Of a stretch of DNA of 32,812 bases, positions 22,371 to 32,429 are shown piece by piece (position 1 is the first letter of the stretch; the number at the start of each line of letters is the position of its first letter). The notes below the pieces were generated by a model. It ran no database searches, was not told the origin of the DNA, and worked only from the letters and a program-made list of their open reading frames with translations. The position numbers and the translations under genes are program-made. The stretch is from JAYPUG01 sp038117265. GTDB lineage: Bacteria; Pseudomonadota; Alphaproteobacteria; UBA6615. The stretch is from assembly GCA_038117265.1 (NCBI GenBank), contig JAYOFO010000026.1, positions 1 through 32,812 on the forward strand, read 5' to 3'.

Positions 22371-23846
22371 TCAGGCCAGCTCGGCGAGGAGCGACATCTG
22401 GGTTTCGGAATCGCCGCCGTCGAAGTCGGTCAGCGCGATCGGATATTCGCCGCTGAAGCAGGCATCGCAATATTGCGGCGCTTCGTTGTTGCGCCCGTCC
22501 TCGCCCATGGCGCGGTACAGCCCGTCCATGGAGACATAGGCAAGACTGTCGGCGTCGATCAGCTTGCGGATGCCCTCCACGTCCAGCCGGGCGGCGAGCA
22601 ATTCCGAGGCCTGGGGCGTGTCGATTCCGTAGAAACAGGGGCTGCGTGTCGGCGGGCTCGAGATGCGCATGTGCACCTCCTTCGCACCGGCGTTGCGGAC
22701 CATCTCGACGATCTTTTTCGACGTGGTCCCGCGCACGATGCTGTCGTCCACAAGGATCACCCGCTTGCCCGCAAGCTGCCCGCGGTTGGCGTTGTGTTTC
22801 AGGCGCACGCCCAGATGGCGGATTTCGTCTGTAGGCTCGATGAAGGTCCGGCCGACATAGTGATTGCGGATCAGGCCGAGTTCGAACGGGATGCCCGCCT
22901 CGCTGGCATAGCCGATGGCGGCGGGGACGCCGCTGTCGGGCACCGGGATGACGAGGTCCGCGTCGACGCCGCTCTCGCGTGCCAGCTCGGCGCCGATGGC
23001 CTTGCGCGCCTCGTAGACGTTCCGCCCGTCGACGTCGGAATCCGGCCGCGCGAAGTAGATGTACTCGAAGATGCAGAACCGGCGGCGCACCGGCGGCGAG
23101 GGCTTGTAGGAGTGTAGCCCCTCTTCGTCGATGACAACGACTTCGCCGGGCTCGATGTCACGGATGAAGGTGGCGCCGATGATGTCGAGCGCGCAGGTCT
23201 CGGATGCGAGAATCCAGGCCTCTCCGACCCGGCCCAGCACGAGCGGGCGCACGCCCAGCGGGTCGCGCGCGCCGATCAGCTTGCGCCGCGACAGCGCGAC
23301 CAGCGAGTAGGCGCCGTCGATCGCCCGCAGCGCCTCGATGACCCGGTCGAGCAGGCGCGACGCGCGGCTGGTCGCGATCAGGTGCTGGATCACCTCGGTG
23401 TCCATGGTCGACTGGAACAGCGAGCCCATCTGGACCAGTTCGCGGCGCAGCTGGCGGGCATTCGTCAGGTTGCCGTTGTGGGCCAGCGCCAGGCCGCCGA
23501 AGCTGTAATCGGCATAGAGCGGCTGGACGTTGCGCAGCACGGTCTCGCCCGCCGTCGAATAGCGGTTGTGTCCGATCGCGGAATCGCCGGGCAGCCGGTC
23601 GATGACCTCCTTGTCGCCGAAGATGTCGCCGACCAGTCCCAGTGCACGGTGCGGGTGGAAGCGCCGCCCGTCGAAGGCAACGATGCCGGCGGCTTCCTGG
23701 CCGCGATGCTGCAGGGCGTGGAGCCCCAGCGCCGTCAGGGCCGCCGCGTCTTCGGTGCCGTAGACGCCGAAGACTCCGCACTCTTCGCGGAACTTGTCCG
23801 CGTCGCGGCTCGGCAGGAACGGATGTGGGATGAAATCGTCGGTCAC
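22371..23846 (-). CDS. purF: Amidophosphoribosyltransferase
   Basis: The 491-residue enzyme makes 5-phosphoribosylamine from PRPP and glutamine, the first committed step of purine synthesis. The N-terminal Ntn-hydrolase domain begins at Cys23 after a cleavable propeptide (EECGVFG), with GHNRYSTAG and AHNGNLTN following. The C-terminal phosphoribosyltransferase domain carries VILVDDSIVRGTTSKK, the PRPP motif. Cys-containing stretches (CFYGID, YCDACFSGEY) recall the Fe-S-bearing B. subtilis type. The start is GTG 23846, overlapping the cvpA TGA as GTGA, which suggests translational coupling; no upstream ATG exists. Confidence 0.96.
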   Translation of the reverse strand: MTDDFIPHPFLPSRDADKFREECGVFGVYGTEDAAALTALGLHALQHRGQEAAGIVAFDGRRFHPHRALGLVGDIFGDKEVIDRLPGDSAIGHNRYSTAGETVLRNVQPLYADYSFGGLALAHNGNLTNARQLRRELVQMGSLFQSTMDTEVIQHLIATSRASRLLDRVIEALRAIDGAYSLVALSRRKLIGARDPLGVRPLVLGRVGEAWILASETCALDIIGATFIRDIEPGEVVVIDEEGLHSYKPSPPVRRRFCIFEYIYFARPDSDVDGRNVYEARKAIGAELARESGVDADLVIPVPDSGVPAAIGYASEAGIPFELGLIRNHYVGRTFIEPTDEIRHLGVRLKHNANRGQLAGKRVILVDDSIVRGTTSKKIVEMVRNAGAKEVHMRISSPPTRSPCFYGIDTPQASELLAARLDVEGIRKLIDADSLAYVSMDGLYRAMGEDGRNNEAPQYCDACFSGEYPIALTDFDGGDSETQMSLLAELA

Positions 23847-24508
23847 TGGTTCTGCCGGATCAGATCGTTGAGACCGCTGCGCTCGCGCTCGTTATACCCT
23901 TCTCGTGTCTCCGGTACAGCGGTTTCCGGCGGGCGCGACAGGCGGTCGAGCGCCTCGCGCGCGGCGTCGATGTCGCGGGCGCGCTGCTGGGCGCGCTCGA
24001 GCGTTTCGCCCGTCTCGCCGATGAATCCCGCCGGCAGCAGGTCCTTGACCAGCAGGGCTCCGCGCTCGACCGCGGGCCGGGTTCGCGCCGTCTCGACCCA
24101 ATCCGGCGGATCGTCGCCGAAGACGTCGCTGAGGAACAGGAAGGCGATCGAAATCACGATTCCCGCCGTCACCAGCCCGGCGACCAGACCGAGCGAACGA
24201 TCGAGCGCATTCAGCCGCCCGGATCGCACCCAGCCGCTGAGGATATGGCTGAGCAGGTGAAAGACGATCAGCGCGACGATGAAGAGCGCGGCACCAGCCA
24301 CCAGCTGTGCCAGCCAGTCCGGCTGGACGTAGCGCGCGGCGAACGGGGTGACGCGGCCGAGCCCGTGGATCGTGATCAGCCCGGCGCCGATCCACGAGGC
24401 GACGAACAGCCCGCCACGTACGAAGCCCGTCACCAGCCCGAACAGCGCACCCAGGAACACGATCGCCAGGACGCCGATATCGAAGACACTGAAGCCGGCG
24501 AATTCCAT
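23843..24508 (-). CDS. cvpA: CvpA family membrane protein
   Basis: A 221-residue protein with four hydrophobic segments: residues 7-27, about 32-52, 67-90 and 103-126. A soluble, charged C-terminal tail follows with Pro/Glu/Arg-rich sequence. This is the CvpA (colicin V production) family, commonly adjacent to purF. Its molecular role is uncertain; family members affect envelope integrity and bile or stress tolerance. The ATG at 24508 lies 2 bases after the radA stop, and the stop overlaps the purF start by 4 bases. Confidence 0.9.
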   Translation of the reverse strand: MEFAGFSVFDIGVLAIVFLGALFGLVTGFVRGGLFVASWIGAGLITIHGLGRVTPFAARYVQPDWLAQLVAGAALFIVALIVFHLLSHILSGWVRSGRLNALDRSLGLVAGLVTAGIVISIAFLFLSDVFGDDPPDWVETARTRPAVERGALLVKDLLPAGFIGETGETLERAQQRARDIDAAREALDRLSRPPETAVPETREGYNERERSGLNDLIRQNQ

Positions 24509-24510
24509 GT

Positions 24511-25908
<1,398 letters not shown>

Positions 25909-25912
25909 GGCC

Positions 25913-26698
25913 TCAAACCGCGACCTGTATCCGGATGGGGCCCGATGCCCGTCCGTTGATGAACTGGTCGACCATTTCGTTGCCGGAGCGATCGATCGCT
26001 CCGACGGGGCCATGCCAGACGATGCGGCCCTCGTGGATCATGGCGACTTTGTCGGCGATTCGCCGGGCGCTCGCCATGTCATGGGTGATCGTCAGCGCGG
26101 TGGCGCCCAGTTCGCGCACCGACTTGACGATCAGATTGTCGATGACCGATCCCATGATCGGGTCGAGACCGGTCGTCGGCTCGTCGAAGAACAGGATTTC
26201 CGGCCGCGTCGCGACCGCGCGGGCGAGCCCGGCGCGCTTCTGCATGCCGCCCGACAGTTCGGCCGGCGCGCGGTCGGCGATATCCTCGTCGAGGCCGACC
26301 ATCGCCATCGCCTCGAGCGCGGCCCGGCGGGCGGCGCGGCGCCCGATGCCCTGCGCCTCGAGCAGGCCGAAGGCGACGTTCTCCCAGACCGACAGGCTGT
26401 CGAACAGCGCCGCCCCCTGGAACAGCATGCCGAACTTGCGCGTCACGCGTTCGCGCTCATGCGGGGGCAATTGGGTGACTTCCTCGCCGTCGATGCGGAT
26501 CGAGCCGGAATCGGGCTCCATCAGCCCGATGATGTTCTTGATCAGGACCGACTTGCCGGTGCCCGATCCGCCGATCACCACGAGGGATTCGCCGGCCGCA
26601 ACGGTCAGGTCGAGGTTGTTCAGCACCTGTTTCGCGCCGAACGCCTTGCACAGGCCCCGGACCTCGATTTTCGGCGTGGCAGCTTGGGCGTCGGTCAT
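25913..26698 (-). CDS. mlaF: Mla-type phospholipid ABC transporter ATPase
   Basis: The 261-residue ATPase matches MlaF/Ttg2A, which drives phospholipid movement between the membranes to keep outer-membrane asymmetry. Walker A GGSGTGKS is at 43-50; then a Q-loop (MLFQGAALFDSLSVWENV), signature LSGGMQKRAGLARA and Walker B EILFFDEPTTGLDP. The FQ..LFDSLSV and SGGMQKR forms are typical of MCE-associated ATPases. The start overlaps the permease TGA as ATGA. The MlaD, MlaC and MlaB components are not in this window. Confidence 0.92.
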   Translation of the reverse strand: MTDAQAATPKIEVRGLCKAFGAKQVLNNLDLTVAAGESLVVIGGSGTGKSVLIKNIIGLMEPDSGSIRIDGEEVTQLPPHERERVTRKFGMLFQGAALFDSLSVWENVAFGLLEAQGIGRRAARRAALEAMAMVGLDEDIADRAPAELSGGMQKRAGLARAVATRPEILFFDEPTTGLDPIMGSVIDNLIVKSVRELGATALTITHDMASARRIADKVAMIHEGRIVWHGPVGAIDRSGNEMVDQFINGRASGPIRIQVAV

Positions 26699-27465
26699 GT
26701 TGCGAAGAACAGCGCCGTGATGATGAAGTTGAACAGCAGAAGCAGGATCGAGGCCGATACCACCGCGTTCGTGGTCGCCTGGCCGACGCCCTGGGCACCA
26801 CCGCGCGAATGGAAGCCGTGATAGGTGCCCATCAGCGAGACGAGGAAGCCGAAGACCGCGGCCTTGACCAGACCCGAGCTGAAACCGGTGGCGTCGACAT
26901 TGTCCCAGGTGCTCTTCAGATAGGTCGTCGGATTGAACCCGAAATCGTAGATCGAGACGATATAGCCGCCGAGCACGCCGATGACGTCGGCGACGATGAC
27001 CAGCAGCGGCAGCATCGCGATTCCGGCGATCAGGCGGGGTGCGACGAGGTACTTGAACGGGTTGGTCGACAGCGTGGTCAGCGCGTCGATCTGTTCGGTG
27101 ACGCGCATCGTGCCGATTTCGGCGGCCATCGCGGCACCGATCCGTCCGGCGACCATCAGGCCGGCCAGCACGGGTCCCAGCTCGCGGGTAATGCCCCACA
27201 CCACCACGTTGGCGATCGTTGCCTCGCCGGCGAACCCGAAGCCGCTGAAGCTCTGGAGCGCCAGCACCATGCCCGTGAAGATCGCCGTCAGGCCCACCAC
27301 CGGCAGCGAGTAGTAGCCGATCTCGATCATCTGGCGGACGATGATCCGCGGGTAGAAGGGCGGGGTGACGCAGTGATACAGGCCGGTGCCGGCGAACTCC
27401 GCGATGCGGCCGATCATGGCGAAGAACGCGATGGTTCCGCGGCCGATGGGGGCGAGGAAATTCAT
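26695..27465 (-). CDS. mlaE: Mla-type phospholipid ABC transporter permease
   Basis: The 256-residue membrane protein matches the MlaE/Ttg2B family (DUF140 permease). Hydrophobic segments are clear throughout, with the conserved GFGFAGEATIANVVVWGITRELGPVLAGLMVAGR block and the EIGTMRVTEQIDAL cytoplasmic loop that contacts the ATPase. It works with MlaF, which is translated next. The ATG at 27465 lies 2 bases after the alr stop, so this cassette is embedded in the long dnaB operon. Confidence 0.93.
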   Translation of the reverse strand: MNFLAPIGRGTIAFFAMIGRIAEFAGTGLYHCVTPPFYPRIIVRQMIEIGYYSLPVVGLTAIFTGMVLALQSFSGFGFAGEATIANVVVWGITRELGPVLAGLMVAGRIGAAMAAEIGTMRVTEQIDALTTLSTNPFKYLVAPRLIAGIAMLPLLVIVADVIGVLGGYIVSIYDFGFNPTTYLKSTWDNVDATGFSSGLVKAAVFGFLVSLMGTYHGFHSRGGAQGVGQATTNAVVSASILLLLFNFIITALFFAT

Positions 27466-27467
27466 GG

Positions 27468-28601
27468 TCAGGCCGCTCCGCCGCGATAGACGCGTGCGAG
27501 CCGCGTGCCCAGCCGCCCGATGATCTCGTAGCCGATAGTGCCGGCCGCGGCCGCCAACTCGTCGGGCGAGACGTGCGGGCCGAGCAATTCGACGATCGCG
27601 CCCGGCACCGCATCGCCGGCCGGAATGTCGCTGACATCGATGGTGATCAGGTCCATCGAGACACGTCCGACGAGGGGCGCCGCCCTGTCCGCGACATAGG
27701 CGTTCATGCTGCTGCCCTCCGAGGTTGCCGCGGCGCGCGGATAGCCGTCGGCGTATCCGGCGGCGGCGGTCGCGACCCGCCCGGGTCCCGTGACCCGGTG
27801 CGCGGCACCGTATCCAACGGTCATGGGGGAGTCAACGTCACGCACCTGAAGGATTTTTGCATATATTCCAACAACTTGTTTCATCGGATTGGGGCCGGTC
27901 GACCGCGGATTCAGGCCATAGAGCGCGGCCCCCGGGCGCACCATGTCGAGGTGGAATTCATCGCCCAGGAACACCCCCGGCGAGTTGGCGAGACTGGCGC
28001 GGAGCGGCCCGAACGCGGCTTCGGTGCGGCGGCGCAACTCCCGGAAGGCTTCCAACTGGACGCCATTCATCGCGTGGCCTGAATCGTCAGCGCAGGCAAG
28101 GTGGCTGAGCAGGGCCGTCACTCGCGTCCCGGCGAGGCGTGCGGGTTCATCGAGCAGGGCCGTGGCCGCGGCGGGCGAGAGCCCCAGCCGGTTCATGCCC
28201 GTGTCGACGTGCAGCCACGCATCGGGCAGTCCCTCGGCGCCGGCGACCGCGTCGATCTGTTCCAGACAGTTCAATGCCGGCGACAGCCGGTGGACGCGAA
28301 ACAGGTCCAGGCTGCCCGCGTCCGGGCCGTTGAGCACGACGATCTCGGCACCCGGGAGCACGGCGCGCAACGCGACGCCTTCGCCGGGCGTGGCGACGAA
28401 AAAGGTTGCGCATCCCTCGGCCGCCAGGGTGCGGGCGACCGGCGCGAGGCCGAGACCGTAGGCGTCCGCCTTGACGGCCGCACCGACGGTCGCCGTCGGG
28501 CAGGTCTCGCGGATCAGGCGGTAGTTCGCGGCGATCGCATCCAGGTCGACGACGAGGACGGCGCCGGCGTCCCCCGGAATGGCGATGTCGCTTGGTGCCA
28601 C
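27468..28601 (-). CDS. alr: Alanine racemase
   Basis: The 377-residue PLP enzyme interconverts L- and D-alanine for peptidoglycan synthesis. AAVKADAYGLG carries the PLP-binding Lys44, and TVGYGAAHR supplies the second catalytic base Tyr264. The C-terminal beta domain includes VGRVSMDLITIDVSD. Family length and order are normal. The start is GTG 28601, 3 bases after the dnaB stop and preceded by GAGGAG within the dnaB end. Confidence 0.95.
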   Translation of the reverse strand: MAPSDIAIPGDAGAVLVVDLDAIAANYRLIRETCPTATVGAAVKADAYGLGLAPVARTLAAEGCATFFVATPGEGVALRAVLPGAEIVVLNGPDAGSLDLFRVHRLSPALNCLEQIDAVAGAEGLPDAWLHVDTGMNRLGLSPAAATALLDEPARLAGTRVTALLSHLACADDSGHAMNGVQLEAFRELRRRTEAAFGPLRASLANSPGVFLGDEFHLDMVRPGAALYGLNPRSTGPNPMKQVVGIYAKILQVRDVDSPMTVGYGAAHRVTGPGRVATAAAGYADGYPRAAATSEGSSMNAYVADRAAPLVGRVSMDLITIDVSDIPAGDAVPGAIVELLGPHVSPDELAAAAGTIGYEIIGRLGTRLARVYRGGAA

Positions 28602-28604
28602 CGC

Positions 28605-30155
28605 TTAGAACCGCTCCTCGGGCAGATAGCTGTCGGGCTTGTAGTCTGCGAACTGGGTGAAGTCACCGTTGAACTGCAGGACGACGGTGCCGATCGGGCC
28701 GTGGCGCTGCTTGGCGACGATGATCTCGGCCTTGTTGCGGGCCTGCGCCAGCAGCTCGTTGTAACGCGCCTCGCGCTCCAGATAGGTCTCGTGCTTCTCG
28801 TTCTCGCGCGGCGTCGGCTTCTCGCGCTCGCGATAATATTCCTCGCGGTAGATGAAGGTGACCACGTCGGCGTCCTGCTCGATCGAGCCCGATTCGCGCA
28901 GGTCCGACAGCTGCGGACGCTTGTCCTCGCGCTGCTCGACGGCGCGCGAGAGCTGGCTGAGCGCGATCACCGGCACGTCGAGCTCCTTGGCCAGGGCCTT
29001 CAGCCCGCGGGTGATCTGCGAGACCTCCTGCACCCGGTTGTCCGACCGGCTGCCGGCCGGCGGATTGATGAGCTGCAGATAGTCGATGACGATCATGCTC
29101 AGGCCGTGCTGGCGCTTGAGCCGGCGCGCGCGGGTGCGAATCTGGGCCATGGTCAGGGCCGGCGTGTCGTCGATAAACAGCTTCAGCCCATGCAGCGCCT
29201 GGGCAACGGCGAAGACGCGGTTGTACTCCTCTTCGCGCACGTCGCCGCGGCGGATCGCATCCGAGCGCACATGCGCCTGCTCGGAGATGATGCGCGTGGC
29301 GAGCTGTTCGGCCGACATTTCGAGCGAGAAGAAGGCAACGCTTTCGGACTCCTCGATCTCGGTGCCGTCGGGGCCGTCGCGCCGATACTTCGAGGCGGCG
29401 GCGTTGTAGGCGATGTTGGTGGCCAGCGCGGTCTTGCCCATCGAGGGGCGCGCCGCGACGATCACCAGGTCCGACTTGTGGAGGCCGCCCAGCAGCCGGT
29501 CGAGGTCGATGAACCCGGTCGGCACGCCGACCAGTTCGCCGTCACGCTTGTAGGCCGCGGCGGCGAGATCGATGGCCCCCGTGACGGCGCTCTTGAAGTC
29601 GCGGAACCCGGTCTCCGAGGCGCCCTGCTCGGCGAGGTGGAACAGCCAGCCCTCGGCCCGCTCGATCTGGTCGGTCGCCGGTGCGTCGAGCTCGTGCGCG
29701 AACGCATCGTTGACCACGCGTTCGCCGATTTCGATCAGCTCGCGGCGCAGGAAGCAGTCATAGACCTCGCGTCCGAGATCCTGGGCGTTCTGGACGGTGA
29801 TCACGGCGTTCGCCAGCTCCGCGATATAGGCCGGACCGCCGATCTCGCGCAGCGTCTCGTTGTCCTTCAGGTAGTTCTTCAGGGTGACCGGATCGGCCAT
29901 CTGGCCGCGCTCGATCAGGTGGGCGCATGCGCGGTAGACGCTGGCGTGGGCGGGGTCCGCAAAATGGTCGGGCAGCAGGAATTCCTGCACCCGCTCGAAG
30001 GCGCGGTTGTTGACCAGAATCGCGCCGAGCAACGCCATTTCCGCCTCGTAGTTGTGCGGCGGCGTGCGAAAGCTCGCATCGTCCTCGTCGGTGCGAAGCG
30101 GCGTGACGTTGGCGATTTCTTCGGCCATCGGATCGGTCATGTCTTGAGTGCTCAT
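28605..30155 (-). CDS. dnaB: Replicative DNA helicase
   Basis: The 516-residue hexameric 5'-3' helicase unwinds DNA at the replication fork. The N-terminal DnaB domain (PPHNYEAEMALLGAIL) is followed by the RecA-like domain with ARPSMGKT (235-242), MIVIDYLQL (Walker B) and SQLSRAVEQREDKRPQLSDLRESG. It is slightly longer than E. coli DnaB because of inserts such as KYRRDGPDGTEIEESE and a long charged stretch near REEYYREREKPTPRENEKHE. The ATG at 30155 lies just inside a hairpin that covers the likely ribosome site. First gene of the long minus-strand run down to the SDR gene. Confidence 0.96.
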   Translation of the reverse strand: MSTQDMTDPMAEEIANVTPLRTDEDDASFRTPPHNYEAEMALLGAILVNNRAFERVQEFLLPDHFADPAHASVYRACAHLIERGQMADPVTLKNYLKDNETLREIGGPAYIAELANAVITVQNAQDLGREVYDCFLRRELIEIGERVVNDAFAHELDAPATDQIERAEGWLFHLAEQGASETGFRDFKSAVTGAIDLAAAAYKRDGELVGVPTGFIDLDRLLGGLHKSDLVIVAARPSMGKTALATNIAYNAAASKYRRDGPDGTEIEESESVAFFSLEMSAEQLATRIISEQAHVRSDAIRRGDVREEEYNRVFAVAQALHGLKLFIDDTPALTMAQIRTRARRLKRQHGLSMIVIDYLQLINPPAGSRSDNRVQEVSQITRGLKALAKELDVPVIALSQLSRAVEQREDKRPQLSDLRESGSIEQDADVVTFIYREEYYREREKPTPRENEKHETYLEREARYNELLAQARNKAEIIVAKQRHGPIGTVVLQFNGDFTQFADYKPDSYLPEERF

Positions 30156-30156
30156 A

Positions 30157-30180
30157 GCCGTGCACCCTAGGTGGCACGGC
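30157..30180 (-). promoter_or_regulatory. Inverted repeat at the dnaB translation start
   Basis: GCCGTGC (30157-30163) and GCACGGC (30174-30180) pair perfectly, with inner ACC/GGT pairs after a one-base bulge. The arm ends one base before the start codon, so in the mRNA the hairpin would hide the only ribosome-site-like sequence, AGGGTG. Confidence 0.5.
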
Positions 30181-30221
30181 CCGGGCCGGCACGCGGGCAT
30201 TCAGGTGAGTAGGCTGAAACC

Positions 30222-30230
30222 CGTGGATAA
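30222..30230 (-). promoter_or_regulatory. Near-consensus DnaA box upstream of dnaB
   Basis: On the minus strand the sequence TTATCCACG matches the DnaA box TTATCCACA at 8 of 9 positions, 67 bases before the dnaB start. A single box; no cluster marking an origin is visible. Confidence 0.4.
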
Positions 30231-30287
30231 GCAGGCGCCTGGGCCTGATATTTTCGCTTGCGGTTCGCCGATTCGGCTATCAGCGGG

Positions 30288-30316
30288 CTGATTGCCGGGT
30301 CGCGCACCTCTATACT
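30288..30316 (+). promoter_or_regulatory. Candidate promoter for the quinone oxidoreductase
   Basis: TATACT (30311-30316) is a good -10 box. CTGATT (30288-30293), 17 bases upstream, is a weak -35. It sits 37 bases before the ATG. Confidence 0.4.
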
Positions 30317-30352
30317 TCGCCGAAACCGCAATGCAGAGACGGGAGAATAGGG

Positions 30353-31333
30353 ATGCGCGCAGCGTGGCATGAGGAATTCGGAGCGGCCCGGGACGTGCTT
30401 CGGACCGGCGAGATCGAGACCCCGGTAGCGGGCGAGGGACAGGTCCTCGTGCGCGTCCACGCATCGGGCATCAACCCGCTCGACGTCAAGAAGCGCGAGG
30501 GCCTGCGCGGTCCGATGGTGGGCGATCGGATGATCCCGCATTTCGACGGCGCCGGCGTGATCGAGGCGGTGGGGCCGGGAGTCGACGGCGGACGGGTCGG
30601 CGAGCGGGTCTGGCTGTTCGAGGGACAGCTTCGCCGCGGCGACGGCACCGCGGCCGAGTACATCGCCATCGATGCCACCCGGGCCTGCCCGCTGCCCGAC
30701 ACCCAGTCGTTCGCGGAAGGCGCATGCCTCGGCATTCCGGCGATGACGGCCCATGCCGCGGTGTTCACCGACGGGCCCGTGGAGGGGCAGACGGTCCTGG
30801 TGACGGGCGCGGCGGGCGCGGTCGGCAACTATGCCGTCCAGATGGCGCGCAACGGCGGCGCGACCGTGATCGGGACCGTGAGTTCCGACGAAAAAGTGGC
30901 GCGCGCGCGCGAGGACGGCGCGGCCCACACGATCAACTACAAGCGAGAGGACGTCGCCGCACGCGTGCTCGAACTGACCGGCGGCAAGGGCGTCGATCGG
31001 GTCGTCGAGGTGGAGCTCGGCGGCAACATCGCGACCACGGTGAAAATCCTGAAGACCGGTGCGACCATCGCCGCCTATGCCTCGATGGCCGAGCCGGTCG
31101 TGCCGTACCCGTTCTATACGTTGCTGATGAAGGCGCCGACCCTGCACATCATCGGCTGCTTCACCATGGCCGAGGCGTTCAAGCAGCAATCCGTTGCCGA
31201 CATCTCGCGCTGGATGGCCGAGGGCCGGCTGGTGAACCGGGTCGCCGCGGAATTCCCGCTCGACGAGATCGCCGCCGCCCACGAAACGGTCGAGGGCGGC
31301 CGCCAGGTCGGGACGGTGGTGGTGACGCCGTAG
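30353..31333 (+). CDS. Zinc-independent NADPH:quinone oxidoreductase, MDR family
   Basis: A 326-residue medium-chain dehydrogenase/reductase resembling quinone oxidoreductase (Qor/zeta-crystallin). The N-terminal GroES-like domain has VLVRVHASGINPLDVKKREG. The Rossmann domain has VLVTGAAGAVGNYAVQMAR for NADPH. The Cys/His ligands of the catalytic and structural zinc sites are absent, as expected for this subfamily. The substrate is unknown, most likely quinones or reactive enones. ATG 30353 follows GGGAGAATAGG, a good ribosome site. Divergent from dnaB and convergent with the ABC transporter gene, 6 bases away. Confidence 0.85.
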   Translation: MRAAWHEEFGAARDVLRTGEIETPVAGEGQVLVRVHASGINPLDVKKREGLRGPMVGDRMIPHFDGAGVIEAVGPGVDGGRVGERVWLFEGQLRRGDGTAAEYIAIDATRACPLPDTQSFAEGACLGIPAMTAHAAVFTDGPVEGQTVLVTGAAGAVGNYAVQMARNGGATVIGTVSSDEKVARAREDGAAHTINYKREDVAARVLELTGGKGVDRVVEVELGGNIATTVKILKTGATIAAYASMAEPVVPYPFYTLLMKAPTLHIIGCFTMAEAFKQQSVADISRWMAEGRLVNRVAAEFPLDEIAAAHETVEGGRQVGTVVVTP

Positions 31334-31339
31334 CCGGCG

Positions 31340-32410
31340 TCAGTTAAGCCGTACGCCGGTGTCCACATCGAACAGGTGACAGTTCGCGGGCTCGAACGCG
31401 AACGTCAGGTTGTCGCCCGGCGCGAAGTTGAGATCCGGATCGACCTTGGCGACCAGGCGCGACGCACTGCCGAACTGGAAGAACACGAGGGTCGCGTCGC
31501 CGAGCGGTTCGATGATCTGCACCCGGCCCGCATTGTCGCCGGAATTGACGGTGACGTGCTCGGAGCGCACGCCCAGCACGATGCGCTTGTTGGCCAGGCC
31601 GCGGTCGAGATCGGCGCCGAGCGGAATGCGGATGTTCTCGGCCGAAAACACCGGCGTGCCGCCGTCTGCGGAGATCTCGCCTTCGAGGAAATTCATCGTC
31701 GGCATGCCGAAGAATCCCGCGACGAAGCGCGAGGCCGGCTTGCGGTAGATGTCGAGCGGCCCGCCGAGCTGCTCGATGTTGCCGCCGCTCATCACCACGA
31801 TCCGGTCGGCCATGGTCATCGCCTCGGCCTGGTCGTGGGTGACATATACGAAGGTGCTGCCCAGGCGCTCGTGCAGGCCCTTGAGCTCGGTGCGCATGTC
31901 GACGCGCAGCTTGGCGTCGAGGCTCGAGAGGGGCTCGTCCATCAGATAGACCGACGGGTTGGTGACGATCGTGCGTGCCAGCGCCACGCGCTGTGCCTCG
32001 CCGCCCGAGCACTGGCCGGGGCGCTTGGAGAGCAGTGGCTCGATATGAACCGCCCCCGCCGCCTTGTGCACGCGTTCGCGAATTTCCGCATCGGGCGTGT
32101 TTTTGACCCGCATGCCGAAGGCGATGTTGTCGAACACCGACATGTGCGGGAACAGCGCCAGATCCTGGAACATCATGCCCAGCCCGCGCTCGCCGGGCTC
32201 GGTGTGGGTGACCTCGCGTTCGCCGATGGTGATCGTGCCGCTGGTCGGCATGACCAGCCCCGAGATCATGTTCAGCGTGGTCGTCTTTCCGCAGCCCGAT
32301 GGGCCGACCATGATGAGAAACTCGCCATCGTTGACGTCGAGATTGACCCCGTTCACGGCCGTGAAGGCGCCGAACTGCTTGACCAGGTCCTTGAGAACGA
32401 TACGTGCCAC
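31340..32410 (-). CDS. UgpC/MalK-type sugar ABC transporter ATPase
   Basis: A 356-residue importer ATPase of the CUT1 (MalK/UgpC/MsmX) group. Walker A GPSGCGKTT is at 36-44, the Q-loop at MMFQDLALFPHM, and Walker B at VYLMDEPLSSLDAK, with an H-loop VYVTHDQAEAMTMAD and a C-terminal TOBE-type regulatory domain. The ABC signature reads CSGGEAQR (134-141) in place of LSGGQ(R/K)QR, an unusual Leu-to-Cys and Gln-to-Glu change. The start is GTG 32410 with GGGGGGAAAG upstream. It follows the permease by 19 bases; binding protein and first permease lie beyond the window. Confidence 0.9.
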   Translation of the reverse strand: MARIVLKDLVKQFGAFTAVNGVNLDVNDGEFLIMVGPSGCGKTTTLNMISGLVMPTSGTITIGEREVTHTEPGERGLGMMFQDLALFPHMSVFDNIAFGMRVKNTPDAEIRERVHKAAGAVHIEPLLSKRPGQCSGGEAQRVALARTIVTNPSVYLMDEPLSSLDAKLRVDMRTELKGLHERLGSTFVYVTHDQAEAMTMADRIVVMSGGNIEQLGGPLDIYRKPASRFVAGFFGMPTMNFLEGEISADGGTPVFSAENIRIPLGADLDRGLANKRIVLGVRSEHVTVNSGDNAGRVQIIEPLGDATLVFFQFGSASRLVAKVDPDLNFAPGDNLTFAFEPANCHLFDVDTGVRLN

Positions 32411-32429
32411 GACTTTCCCCCCGCGCCGG

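Noticed and set aside
25913..27637. 574-residue open frame fusing the Mla ATPase to upstream sequence
   Set aside because: The upstream part reads mlaE and alr in the wrong frame; the ATG at 26698 gives the normal ATPase.
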